Source: QQUD01 sp039029915
GTDB taxonomy: Bacteria > Chloroflexota > Anaerolineae > Promineifilales > Promineifilaceae
Length of the DNA stretch: 34,775 nucleotides
Assembly: GCA_039029915.1 (NCBI GenBank)
Contig: JBCCFD010000024.1
Location: 1 to 34,775 of the forward strand
Direction of reading: 5' to 3'
Under the pieces are notes generated by a model that saw nothing but the letters and a program-made list of their open reading frames with translations, had not been told where the DNA came from and did no database searches. Below, piece after piece: positions 8,070 to 16,127 of this stretch (position 1 is its first letter; each line of letters begins with the position of its first letter). The translations under genes and the position numbers were made by a program.

Positions 8070-8393
8070 ATGCAGAATGACGGATTTGTATTAACGGCCG
8101 TATTACCCCAAACAATTCACCCCAACGAGCTTACCGAACTCCGAATTGAAGAGACCCAACTCATCCTTTCTCGCGTCGAGGGAAAAGTGGTGGCGTTTAC
8201 CAACCGCTGCCCGCACTCTTCGGCTAAATTTAGCGAGGGGGAGATTTCGCGACACAAGCTGTTTTGTCCCGATCATGGCTACTGTTTTGATGTTCGCAAC
8301 GGCCGTATCCTCTACCCTGCCGACGAATCGTACCGCCTCAAGCGGTATGAGGTTCGCGAAACGGACGGACAGATTTGGGTAAAGGTGATCTAA
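8070..8393 (+). CDS. Rieske [2Fe-2S] ferredoxin
   Basis: 107 residues, a soluble Rieske ferredoxin of the size found with NirD-like or dioxygenase ferredoxins. The cluster ligands are Cys47-x-His49 (RCPHSSAKF) and Cys66-x2-His69 (FCPDHGYCF). No signal peptide. The stop TAA shares its last A with the ATG of the next gene (TAATG), which implies translational coupling with the secreted protein downstream. Being next to a thioredoxin-like selenoprotein suggests a redox unit, but the electron donor and acceptor cannot be read from sequence. It has two ACGGCCGT copies, giving LTAV and RNGR. Confidence 0.9.
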   Translation: MQNDGFVLTAVLPQTIHPNELTELRIEETQLILSRVEGKVVAFTNRCPHSSAKFSEGEISRHKLFCPDHGYCFDVRNGRILYPADESYRLKRYEVRETDGQIWVKVI

Positions 8394-10312
8394 TGCGACG
8401 TCCGGTGATTTTTCTGGCAATCATTGCCATTGTACTGCTTCTTACTTGGGGAAGTTCACTGCGGGAAATGGCCGTTGTTGGCAAATCGCCTGCGCAAACG
8501 CTCGATCAGCCCATGAGCCAAGCTCAGCGCATCGCCCAAAACGTCGCCTTAGCCAATGGTGACGTGCAGGCGCTGACGCTGGGGCAGCGCTCAGAAGTGT
8601 TTGGGGTGCGTGATGTAGGCAATCAATTCACTACAAAAAGCACCGCCTGCGCAGAATTGTTATGTCAACAGGTTGAAATCTATAATTTCGACAGCAATAG
8701 CACCGTTATGGCAATTGTAGATATTGAAAATCAAACGGTGCTCGATGTGCTTGATATGCCTCACCTCCAGCCAGGCATCAACCAAAGGCTGGCCGACCGT
8801 GCTATAGAGATTGCGCTCACTCACCCTGACGTGATCGCCGAGCTGGGCTTTGAGCCGACCGAGGTCGATATGGCACCTGTCGCTGGTGGCCTACAAGGGT
8901 CGAACTGTGACCAGCATCTCTGCGCCGCCCCCACGGTGCGGGTGGGCAATCGCGTCCTGTGGGCCATTGTTGACTTAACGGATGAGACGCTGGTCGGGCT
9001 GAACTGGACGGAGGTGTTTGAAAACGGCCGTTCTGAAACATTCAATTCAAACAGCGGCTGCCCAGCGGCTGGGTCCGTCAATCAGATGGGTTGGCAGCTT
9101 GAATATGAAACGACAGGCACTGACGGTCTGCGGATTTTTGACGCCTCGTATAACGGCCGTGACGTTCTTGATAGCGCAACATTAGCTGAATGGCATGTCG
9201 ATTACAATGGCACCTACCACATCGCCGGCTTTTTAGACGTCACGGGCTGTGGCGGGGGTGGAGGCGGCTTTTTCATTTTTCCATTTGGTGAAACAGAAAT
9301 CCTTGATTTAGTGGAAAGCAACAGCACCGTTGGATTTGAAGTGGTGCAAGATTTTCGCATGAGCCAATGGGGAGAAGCGTGCCACTACCGGTACGAGCAG
9401 CGAATGCAGTTTTATGAAGACGGCCGTTTTCGTTTAGTTAGTGGTGCTTATGGTCGCGGCTGTGGCTTCTTCCCCGTTTATCGCTCTGTGCTGCGGGTTG
9501 ACCTCGCTTTAGATGCCGCGGGCCAAGAGCAGGTCGGCTATTGGAGCGGTAGCCGCTGGGTACAACCGGCCAACGAGCTATATCTAACGCCAGATAGCAC
9601 CAGCTTTGGTCCAGCCGGGCATCCTTTAGCTGACAACGACGCCATGCTGTGGCTCATGAACCAAGGTGGAGAAGGATTTTATCTACAGCCTGCCTTTGGG
9701 CAATTTGATGATGCCGGACGAGGTGATGAACCGTTTGTCTATATTACTAAATACGCTGAGTCAGAGGGCGTTACAGATCTACCCGTTTTTGGCGGGCTGT
9801 GCTGTGAAGATAATCATGAGCAAGGTCCCCATAACTTTGTTAATGATGAGCCCGTTCAAGATGAAAACGTTGTTATTTGGTACGTGGCCCAACACGACAC
9901 CGAGGTCAATTTAGACAATAATAGTCAAAATTATTGCTGGACCGTTTCGGGAGACCCTACGCCGGAAGCGTATCCATGTTTTGGCGGGCCGCTGTTTGTG
10001 CCATTTGGATATGATACCGTCAGTTTAACGGCCGATTTTATACAATCTGACACCGCAATTAGCTATCCTAACTCGGTCGATTTTACAAATCAGTCGATTG
10101 TGGTCGGAAACGTGCCGGTTAACTATGAGTGGGATTTTGGCGATGGTACATCCGCTGTTGGCGAAAACGTATCCCATCAATACCTGCGTGAGGGGCCGTT
10201 TACCCCTAGCCTGCGGGTCAACGGATTTTTAAACGGAGCAAACGTGGCAGAAGGAACGGCCGTAAATGTCACTGTTGAAAATCTGTTCCTCCCTTCGATC
10301 TTCAAACCATAG
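8393..10312 (+). CDS. Secreted/anchored protein with C-terminal PKD domain, weakly copper-amine-oxidase-like
   Basis: 639 residues from the ATG overlapping the Rieske stop. Residues 5-19 are a hydrophobic signal/anchor. The middle contains blocks reminiscent of copper amine oxidases: YRYEQRMQFYEDGRFRL (family: NYDYxFxWxFxqDGTI), YRSVLRVDLAL, and VVIWYVAQHD. The topaquinone Asn-Tyr-Asp/Glu and the HxH copper motif are not evident, so an active enzyme is doubtful. The last ~90 residues are a PKD domain (YEWDFGDGTS, then a Gln-Tyr ending) and the protein ends in NLFLPSIFKP, a tail style that may mark secretion. It is Cys-rich (GC, CC pairs), which fits disulfide chemistry in the same operon as a thioredoxin-like protein. 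This is a distant resemblance only. Confidence 0.6.
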   Translation: MRRPVIFLAIIAIVLLLTWGSSLREMAVVGKSPAQTLDQPMSQAQRIAQNVALANGDVQALTLGQRSEVFGVRDVGNQFTTKSTACAELLCQQVEIYNFDSNSTVMAIVDIENQTVLDVLDMPHLQPGINQRLADRAIEIALTHPDVIAELGFEPTEVDMAPVAGGLQGSNCDQHLCAAPTVRVGNRVLWAIVDLTDETLVGLNWTEVFENGRSETFNSNSGCPAAGSVNQMGWQLEYETTGTDGLRIFDASYNGRDVLDSATLAEWHVDYNGTYHIAGFLDVTGCGGGGGGFFIFPFGETEILDLVESNSTVGFEVVQDFRMSQWGEACHYRYEQRMQFYEDGRFRLVSGAYGRGCGFFPVYRSVLRVDLALDAAGQEQVGYWSGSRWVQPANELYLTPDSTSFGPAGHPLADNDAMLWLMNQGGEGFYLQPAFGQFDDAGRGDEPFVYITKYAESEGVTDLPVFGGLCCEDNHEQGPHNFVNDEPVQDENVVIWYVAQHDTEVNLDNNSQNYCWTVSGDPTPEAYPCFGGPLFVPFGYDTVSLTADFIQSDTAISYPNSVDFTNQSIVVGNVPVNYEWDFGDGTSAVGENVSHQYLREGPFTPSLRVNGFLNGANVAEGTAVNVTVENLFLPSIFKP

Positions 10313-10535
10313 CCAAAAGGTAGATGTTTTGAGATATGACATGCTGAGCGGACAAAGCCATCAATGATGGTCGTCAAATAGAGAGTCGAAGCATCTCGAC
10401 ATGAGACAGTTTGATTTTGGGCGTTTAGGGTGAGATTTCTCACCTCGTTTTGGTTGAACGCCACATTTGATTTTCATCGTTCTTAAGGACAGCAAAAGAT
10501 AGCGCGAGCAAGATGGCCCTGTGCCACTAATCAGC

Positions 10536-11501
10536 TCATAGCGCTTGGCTTAGGGCCCAAAGCTTCCCATACACCCATCCCAAAATCGGCAAATCGCGAA
10601 TGGTGTCTTGCCAGCGCCAGCTAGCTGGATGAAAGGGGGACGCCATTAGTATCAGCCCTAGCAGCAAAATATTCTGATTAAACTGGATTGACATCGTTAG
10701 AAACGTACCTAGATGGAAAAGGGCCAAGCTCAATCCCCAAAAGCGATGCAAAGCAGGGCGAAAGGCAGCCACAAACGAAAAGAATTCTAAATAAAGCGCA
10801 CTTAAATATACCGGCCATCCAATCAGCGGGTTTTCAACGATAAATGGGCCTAAAATCGAGGTGGAATTATCTTGTAGCAGGCGATTCGCAATCTGCTGAG
10901 CCATCGCATAGGGATGAAAAGCGCTAATTTCGCCAGCGAACAGTTGAGCAAACCCTTGGTTCACCTTCCAAATACCAGACATGGAGTAAAACCAAAGCAT
11001 GAGCGCCTGAGCATACCAAAAAGTAGTGAGATATGTGACGCGCTGCACGCGATTAACGGGCTTTCCGGTTGGTAAAAAGATGAAACAGAAGCCCACGGCT
11101 AGCCAAGCGTGCATGCTGTGGTTAATCTTGCCAAATGAGTTCTCGATGGCCATGATGAGAAATAATCCAACGAAGGCGGCAAGCCGAAACGGCCGTTTTT
11201 CTGGCCACAGCAAAGACAGCACAGCCCCACCAATTAGCAGCAGGCTAATGGCATATACGGCCGTATCTACTCCCACCCACGTCACCCAGCCCACGGGCCA
11301 AAGCAAGAGCAAATCTGAAGCATCAAGCAGAACCCATTCTTCCACCTTCCTCATATAATCGTCTGAAAAGAGGAAAATGATAAACGCATAATACAAGCGC
11401 ACGATAAGGGCAGCCGCCTGATGTGCCGCCGTCAACCTTGAAAACGGATCGGGTAAATCGACCCCGCGCAAAAGTCGGCGAAGCGATCGAAGGGGCATCA
11501 T
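10536..11501 (-). CDS. HTTM-like multi-pass membrane protein
   Basis: 321 residues with about seven to eight hydrophobic segments. The mid-region FGKINHSMHAWLAVGFCFIFLP, the later WFYSMSGIWKVNQGF, and LEFFSFVAAFRPALHRFWGLSLALFHLG resemble the HTTM / vitamin-K-dependent-carboxylase-like membrane fold (charged or His residues in helices, 'SGxxK' after a Trp). No activity can be claimed. The start has two consecutive ATGs behind GGAGGTG. The first ATG overlaps the stop of the upstream gene (ATGA), so the two are translationally coupled and probably function together. Confidence 0.6.
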   Translation of the reverse strand: MMPLRSLRRLLRGVDLPDPFSRLTAAHQAAALIVRLYYAFIIFLFSDDYMRKVEEWVLLDASDLLLLWPVGWVTWVGVDTAVYAISLLLIGGAVLSLLWPEKRPFRLAAFVGLFLIMAIENSFGKINHSMHAWLAVGFCFIFLPTGKPVNRVQRVTYLTTFWYAQALMLWFYSMSGIWKVNQGFAQLFAGEISAFHPYAMAQQIANRLLQDNSTSILGPFIVENPLIGWPVYLSALYLEFFSFVAAFRPALHRFWGLSLALFHLGTFLTMSIQFNQNILLLGLILMASPFHPASWRWQDTIRDLPILGWVYGKLWALSQAL

Positions 11502-11968
11502 GGGGCACCTCCGACCTCAAACTGTCCCAGCACCTCTTCATTGACAAAGGCACCCGTTTGGACTCTTGAAATGGGCAAGTAGGTGCGGCGCACCAGTTCA
11601 TAGCGCACCGTTTGATTCTCAAGGTAGGTCGATTCGACAAACGGCCGTATTTCCTCTATTGTCGTCTCATCAGCCTCACGCACCGCAGACCCAAACTGCT
11701 GTATCGCTTGATACGCAACAATAGAATGGGCCTCATCAAACCAAGCGTCAGCCTCTTCGAAATAAATTGGTTCAGAAAGCGGCTCACCGTCTACAGTCAA
11801 TAGCCGTAAGCCGAAATCGTGTTTTTCGTTGGGCACTTTTGTAAACAGTGACCAGTTAAAGAAAGGGAACAGCTCACTGCCTCGAAAGCGGGTTGTTGTG
11901 TAACTAACGGCCGTGTAAATGACAATAATTAAAACAACTGTCCATTGTGCACTACGATAAGTTTTCAT
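11498..11968 (-). CDS. Single-pass membrane protein, unknown, coupled to the HTTM-like protein
   Basis: 156 residues. Residues 8-24 are a hydrophobic anchor (WTVVLIIVIYTAVSY), followed by a soluble domain with SELFPFFNWSLFTKVPNEKHDFGL, a pattern of small partner proteins next to HTTM-type membrane proteins. There are no catalytic motifs. Its stop overlaps the start of the next gene by 4 bp. It diverges from the IclR gene, with a 91-bp intergenic region holding the operator-like palindrome. Confidence 0.6.
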   Translation of the reverse strand: MKTYRSAQWTVVLIIVIYTAVSYTTTRFRGSELFPFFNWSLFTKVPNEKHDFGLRLLTVDGEPLSEPIYFEEADAWFDEAHSIVAYQAIQQFGSAVREADETTIEEIRPFVESTYLENQTVRYELVRRTYLPISRVQTGAFVNEEVLGQFEVGGAP

Positions 11969-12024
11969 ACGGATATCAATTGATGCTCTTATATTGACGA
12001 AAGCTCGACATTAGGTCAAAATAC

Positions 12025-12040
12025 GCGAAATTTGTTTCGC
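12025..12040. promoter_or_regulatory. Operator-like palindrome upstream of the IclR gene
   Basis: GCGAAA, TTTG, TTTCGC is a perfect 6+6 inverted repeat 20 bp before the IclR start, with a further TTTCGCTAT copy at about 12052-12060. IclR proteins usually bind such palindromes near their own promoter, so autoregulation and control of the divergent gene are plausible. Confidence 0.45.
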
Positions 12041-12059
12041 TATACAGGAATGTTTCGCT

Positions 12060-12845
12060 ATGCGAGATAACACCGTCCAATCTGTGGTTCGCGCCATAGA
12101 CATTCTCAATTTTATCGCAAAACATCCATCGGGGGTGGGCGTAACGGCCGTTGCAGATGCGCTAAGTTTACATAAAAGCACGGTGTCCCGTCTGGTTTCA
12201 ACCCTCGAAAAATCAGGGGCTATCTCTCGAACAAACAATCGAGCAGATGTTCAAATATCTCCGAATTTTATCAACACCCTCGTTAATCTATCGCAGCAGG
12301 AACAGCTTATCCTACTGGCCCAGCCGTTTTTGCAGACCCTTAGCAAAGCGGCGGGTGAAGATTCCGGCCTAGCGGTGCCAGAAAGGGATCAGGCCCATTA
12401 CATCCATCAAGTCTCTGTCGATCGGGTGATTCAAGTGCGAGATTGGACGGGGTATCGCTTCCCGCTGCACACCGTTTCGGCAGGTAAACTCTTCCTAGCC
12501 TATCGCACGCCAGCCGAGCAAAAGCGCTATATTTCTCAGCCATTAGCAGCCTATACCGAAAATACCCTCACTCAGCCTGATGCGCTACATCGATCGCTAC
12601 AGGAAGTAAAAGCATCCGGTGTATCCTGGATTTTCGATGAGTTTTCGGAAGGACTCAACGCGGTTGCTGCCCCAATTTTTGATGCCAAGCATGAGCTTGT
12701 TGCCGCCCTTTGCCTATATGCGCCCTCATTTCGATTCCCCAAACCGGGTAAACATGATGAAATCATTTCCCTCATCAAGCAAAAAGCAGATGAGTTTTCA
12801 CAACTTTTAAGTAAACGGAACGTCGTTGTTTCAACAAATTGGTGA
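12060..12845 (+). CDS. IclR-family transcriptional regulator
   Basis: 261 residues. N-terminal winged helix-turn-helix (VVRAIDILNFIAKHPSGVGVTAVADALSLHKSTVSRLVSTLEKSG, residues ~9-54), then the IclR effector domain with FPLHTVSAGKLFLAYRTPAEQ and GVSWIFDEFSEGLNAVAAPIFD. AGGAA lies 9 nt before the ATG. The gene is followed after 40 bp by two metallo-beta-lactamase-like genes on the same strand, which are the likely regulon. The effector is unknown. Confidence 0.92.
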   Translation: MRDNTVQSVVRAIDILNFIAKHPSGVGVTAVADALSLHKSTVSRLVSTLEKSGAISRTNNRADVQISPNFINTLVNLSQQEQLILLAQPFLQTLSKAAGEDSGLAVPERDQAHYIHQVSVDRVIQVRDWTGYRFPLHTVSAGKLFLAYRTPAEQKRYISQPLAAYTENTLTQPDALHRSLQEVKASGVSWIFDEFSEGLNAVAAPIFDAKHELVAALCLYAPSFRFPKPGKHDEIISLIKQKADEFSQLLSKRNVVVSTNW

Positions 12846-12885
12846 GTACAAGAGAGTTCCGTTTTCAAAGAAAGAGGTTTCCCAC

Positions 12886-13635
12886 ATGATTCGACAAATC
12901 GTAGATGATGTCTATCAAATTGGTATCAGTGTAGCGGGTAAAGAAGGTCATGAAGCGGTCCGTGTCTACGTCATTTTAAACGACGGGCACCCTATTTTGA
13001 TCGACTGCGGCTCTCATCTTTACCGCCCCCAATTTATGCAAGAAATGGAAGAGGTGCTCGACGGTGCCACGCCAGAATATATCTTTCTAACCCATTCAGA
13101 ACTACCGCACGCTGGCAATATCAAATCAGTAGCGGAAAAATGGCCGGGGATCAAGGTAATTGTGTCGAACGTGCTGCTGGCTTACATTGAGATTTTGCCC
13201 GTTTTGCCGCTCAGTCAGATTACGGCCGTAATTCCCGGCACCAAGCTGGAGGTCAACGGCCGTATGCTCGAATTTGTCGATGCCTTGCTCAAGGATCAGC
13301 CCGGCTCCCAGTGGATTTATGACAGTCGAACCGGCACCCTCTTCACCGGAGATGGCTTTGGCTATTTTCAAGACGAGTCCCTTATCGACCAATTTAGCGA
13401 CGAAATTGACGGCGGTATTCGTGAAGCTCAGTTCCAAGCGTATCATTATCACACCTTTCGTTTTCTGCGCTGGGTCAAACCTGAACGGCTCGGGGCCGAT
13501 CTCGACACGATGTTCACTCGCCGCCCCATCCACGTCATTGCCCCTATTCACGGCAGCGCCATCCGCCACGACATTAGCACGCATAAAGAGCGGCTGAAGA
13601 GTGCATTGGCAAACGTACGGGCGCAGTATGTATAA
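12886..13635 (+). CDS. Metallo-beta-lactamase-fold, ODP (diiron flavoprotein)-like protein 1
   Basis: 249 residues from the ATG behind AGAGG. MBL fold similar to the oxygen-binding diiron (ODP) domain of flavodiiron proteins. The first ligand block reads THSELPHAGN (His70, Glu72, His75) where ODP domains have HxExDH, so the Asp is Pro74. Asp156 is present in LFTGDGFG, and His222 in IAPIHGSAIR. The ODP His that normally stands before 'WPDS' is not visible (VDALLKDQPGSQW). There is no flavodoxin domain. It is clearly paralogous to the next gene. It may be a sensor or hydrolase rather than an oxygen reductase. An in-frame upstream ATG at 12826 overlaps the IclR gene and is less likely. Confidence 0.8.
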   Translation: MIRQIVDDVYQIGISVAGKEGHEAVRVYVILNDGHPILIDCGSHLYRPQFMQEMEEVLDGATPEYIFLTHSELPHAGNIKSVAEKWPGIKVIVSNVLLAYIEILPVLPLSQITAVIPGTKLEVNGRMLEFVDALLKDQPGSQWIYDSRTGTLFTGDGFGYFQDESLIDQFSDEIDGGIREAQFQAYHYHTFRFLRWVKPERLGADLDTMFTRRPIHVIAPIHGSAIRHDISTHKERLKSALANVRAQYV

Positions 13636-13637
13636 AC

Positions 13638-13690
13638 GGGATCAGGGATTGGGGCGCGGTACCGGTCCTCAATCCCCAATTCCTGATCCC
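13638..13690. repeat. Heptad-derived hairpin between the two MBL genes
   Basis: The 17-nt arm 13638-13654 pairs with 13674-13690 with a single mismatch; the loop is 19 nt. The sequence is built from GGGATTx/CCCCAAT-like 7-bp units, the same class as other spacer repeats here. It may tune expression between the two genes or simply be a repeat. Confidence 0.65.
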
Positions 13691-13705
13691 CAAAAAGGAT
13701 TTCCC

Positions 13706-14584
13706 ATGACAACCCCAGCAAAAGTTTTTGGAACTGGATTAGAACGCGTAGCGGTGCGCCCCATCACAAAAAATATTTGGTGGATTACCCACTGTTTAGG
13801 CGATCTGGCCGCTGAATTTTACTCTGATTATTTCGCCGTCCTGCCCAACGCGGAAGAGTATGCGGGCAAGCGCGTTGTTGATTACCCTTTTTCAGCATTT
13901 TTAATTGTGGATGAGCAGTCAATGCTTATTGACACCGTTGGTCCCAAACAGCAAGACGCCATGATGGACGCCTTGGCCTATATGCTCGGTGACAAATCGC
14001 TTGACTACATTTGGATTAGCCACATCGAACTGCCCCACGCCGGAAACGCTGCAGTCATCAAGCGACGCTACCCAAATGCCAAGCTCGTTACGCTAGCCGG
14101 AGGGGATCATTATGAGCTTCATGCCTTGGACAACGCCATTCAAGTTGCGCCCGGTGATGTCATGCGCTTGGGTCAGCATGAGGTGGAGATGGTAGACGCG
14201 CTCTTTGTCGATCACGGCTTGTCACACTGGTGCTTTGAGCGCACCACGGGGCTGATGTTCACGGCCGATTGGGCACACAATCTGCACGAACCGGCCTGCA
14301 ATGAATGCTTTATGTTTTTAGATGAGATGCTAGCGGGGCAATATACGACTGAGCTTTTTGTCGATGATGTGAAGGTCAATGCTTGGTATCAGTTCCCGTG
14401 GCTTGCTTGGGCGGATGAGGATGAGATTGTAACGGCCGTTGATCGCTTCTTCGAACAGTACGACGTTAAAATTTTGGCCCCCAGCCACGGCAACATTATC
14501 CGGTCGGACTTTAAGCAGTACATTCCCATGATCAAAGAAGGGATGCGTCGCGCCGTCCAAATGCCCTTTTCAAATCACCTCTGA
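13706..14584 (+). CDS. Metallo-beta-lactamase-fold, ODP-like protein 2
   Basis: 292 residues from ATG 13706 with AAAAGGA upstream. An earlier in-frame ATG would translate the heptad repeat and is rejected. It has the same ligand pattern as protein 1: SHIELPHAGN (His106, Glu108, Pro110 in place of Asp, His111), MFTADWAHN (Asp188), and LAPSHGNIIR (His261). The middle His block is again changed (VDALFVDHGLSHW). It has an extra N-terminal ~30 residues and a Cys-containing insert (EPACNECFMF) absent from protein 1. The shared loss of the same ligands in both paralogues argues for a defined subfamily and not decay. It is probably coexpressed under the IclR regulator. Confidence 0.8.
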   Translation: MTTPAKVFGTGLERVAVRPITKNIWWITHCLGDLAAEFYSDYFAVLPNAEEYAGKRVVDYPFSAFLIVDEQSMLIDTVGPKQQDAMMDALAYMLGDKSLDYIWISHIELPHAGNAAVIKRRYPNAKLVTLAGGDHYELHALDNAIQVAPGDVMRLGQHEVEMVDALFVDHGLSHWCFERTTGLMFTADWAHNLHEPACNECFMFLDEMLAGQYTTELFVDDVKVNAWYQFPWLAWADEDEIVTAVDRFFEQYDVKILAPSHGNIIRSDFKQYIPMIKEGMRRAVQMPFSNHL

Positions 14585-14653
14585 TTTTTCACAATCTTGA
14601 GTAAAGCAAGGCTTACTCTGTATCGCCCCCTAAAACGTCTTAGCCATCAAATA

Positions 14654-14720
14654 GAACACAGATTACACGAATTTTGCAGAATACAATCAGCGAAATCCGC
14701 TTAATCTGCGTTCTGTTTTT
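14654..14720 (+). terminator. Imperfect fold-back repeat with T-run
   Basis: The 21-nt arm at 14654-14674 pairs with 14693-14713 at 17 of 21 positions, followed by TGTTTTTT. The arm type (GAACxCAGATTA...) is a widespread dispersed intergenic element in several phyla. It is well placed to end transcription of the second MBL gene. The rest of 14585-14881 shows nothing else. Confidence 0.5.
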
Positions 14721-14881
14721 TACGTTCTTATTTATCTAAAAACCCTAACCAAACAACACTCTCTCCAGTCAGGACAGGTGCCCACGCAAATTTGATCAAC
14801 CTTTTCGCTATGGAAAAAGCAAGATAGTTTCATGTAGAATGCAGGGGAGTTTCATGCGCTTTCATAAAAAGGTTAATTTTA

Positions 14882-16072
14882 ATGAATAAAGAAATAGAAT
14901 CTGGTCGCCAGACAGCGTCTCAAAATTCAAGCTGTTTAGGAAAATTTTTTCTCACCCTATTTGGCATCATCTCGGCTATCATTATTGGGGAGGTATACAG
15001 CCGCATAACACCCCAATATGCCCCACCACATTCAGTCCGAAGCATATCGCTTGAATATCAATCCACTTTATTCTCACGACATGCGTTTCCCCAAATGGAG
15101 CAGGAGAAATATCGTGATCCGACCACGCTGTATCACATCAATGAACAGGGTCATCGCGGTGACTTAGCCCAAATTCCAAAACCAGAGCAAACGCTCCGAG
15201 TGTTGGTGCTTGGTGGCTCAGCAGCCTTTGATGTGGCCGCAACAGAAGGGCAAGATTGGCCGGCCCTAACCGAGCAGGCCCTTCACGCAAACGGTTTAAC
15301 CCAAGTTGAAATCATCAACGCGGGGATTCCGGGCCACGCCACATTTGATTCCTTGGGTCGGCTTTATGCAGAGCTTTGGATGCTTGAACCAGATTATGTG
15401 GTTATTTATCACGCTTGGAATGATCTTAAATACTTCCCGTTACTCAGTGATGATCAATCTTTATTGCGTACTTATTCACCCGCCAAGCCGGTTGGAAATT
15501 CACCTCGCCCAGAAAATTTAGAAGAGAAGCTCGTTTGGAATCCATTGATTTATTACCAAAATCCGCTTGATGAATTTTTATCTCGCTCCCAATTTTATTT
15601 GAGGATAAGGCAAGGGTATTTACAATCCCGCTACGACACTAGTCTAGAAGGTGTTTTTGAAGAGCCTCTGCCACAAAATGAGTATCCAGACACATTTGGA
15701 GAGGCAGGGCCACAGCAGTTTGATTTAAATTTGCGACTCATTATCGATACGGCCGAAAATATCGGGGCCACTCCGCTCATTATTCAGCAAGCCCGCCTCC
15801 CCTTAGCCAATAACCTCGAAGAAGTCGAAGAGGAGATCAATTACTTCTTTGTCAAAATGTCTCATCAAGGCATCGTGAGCGGGTTTGATACAACAAACCA
15901 AATTATTGAGTCGGTTTCGGAAGAAAAAGGGATTGCTGTCCTTAATCTGGATGACATTACGGGTCAAATTGAGTATTTCCAAGACCATGTGCACACGACA
16001 GCGGAAGGGAGCCAAGCGATTGCAAATGCCTTTGCAGAGTTTCTTGAGCAGCAAATCAACCCTATGCCATAG
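14882..16072 (+). CDS. Membrane-anchored SGNH/GDSL-hydrolase-like protein
   Basis: 396 residues. An N-terminal membrane anchor (residues ~20-38, KFFLTLFGIISAIIIGEVYS) precedes an SGNH-hydrolase fold. VLVLGGSAAFD holds the putative nucleophile Ser113; INAGIPGH is the second block; YHAWNDLKYF (Asn180, Asp181) is the third; DHVHTTAEGSQAIA near the C terminus holds Asp368 and His371 of the DxxH dyad. It would act outside the membrane as an esterase or acyl hydrolase; the substrate is unknown. AAAAAGG precedes the ATG by about 10 nt. Gene order with the tryptophan dioxygenase does not obviously tell its role. Confidence 0.75.
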   Translation: MNKEIESGRQTASQNSSCLGKFFLTLFGIISAIIIGEVYSRITPQYAPPHSVRSISLEYQSTLFSRHAFPQMEQEKYRDPTTLYHINEQGHRGDLAQIPKPEQTLRVLVLGGSAAFDVAATEGQDWPALTEQALHANGLTQVEIINAGIPGHATFDSLGRLYAELWMLEPDYVVIYHAWNDLKYFPLLSDDQSLLRTYSPAKPVGNSPRPENLEEKLVWNPLIYYQNPLDEFLSRSQFYLRIRQGYLQSRYDTSLEGVFEEPLPQNEYPDTFGEAGPQQFDLNLRLIIDTAENIGATPLIIQQARLPLANNLEEVEEEINYFFVKMSHQGIVSGFDTTNQIIESVSEEKGIAVLNLDDITGQIEYFQDHVHTTAEGSQAIANAFAEFLEQQINPMP

Positions 16073-16127
16073 AGCAATTGCCTTATCTGACGTTGCAATC
16101 TCAACTTAGGGAAGGTACAACTTAAGA

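Noticed and set aside
13601..13705. Upstream in-frame start of the second MBL protein
   Set aside because: It would translate the heptad hairpin between the two genes; the ATG at 13706 has a ribosome site.
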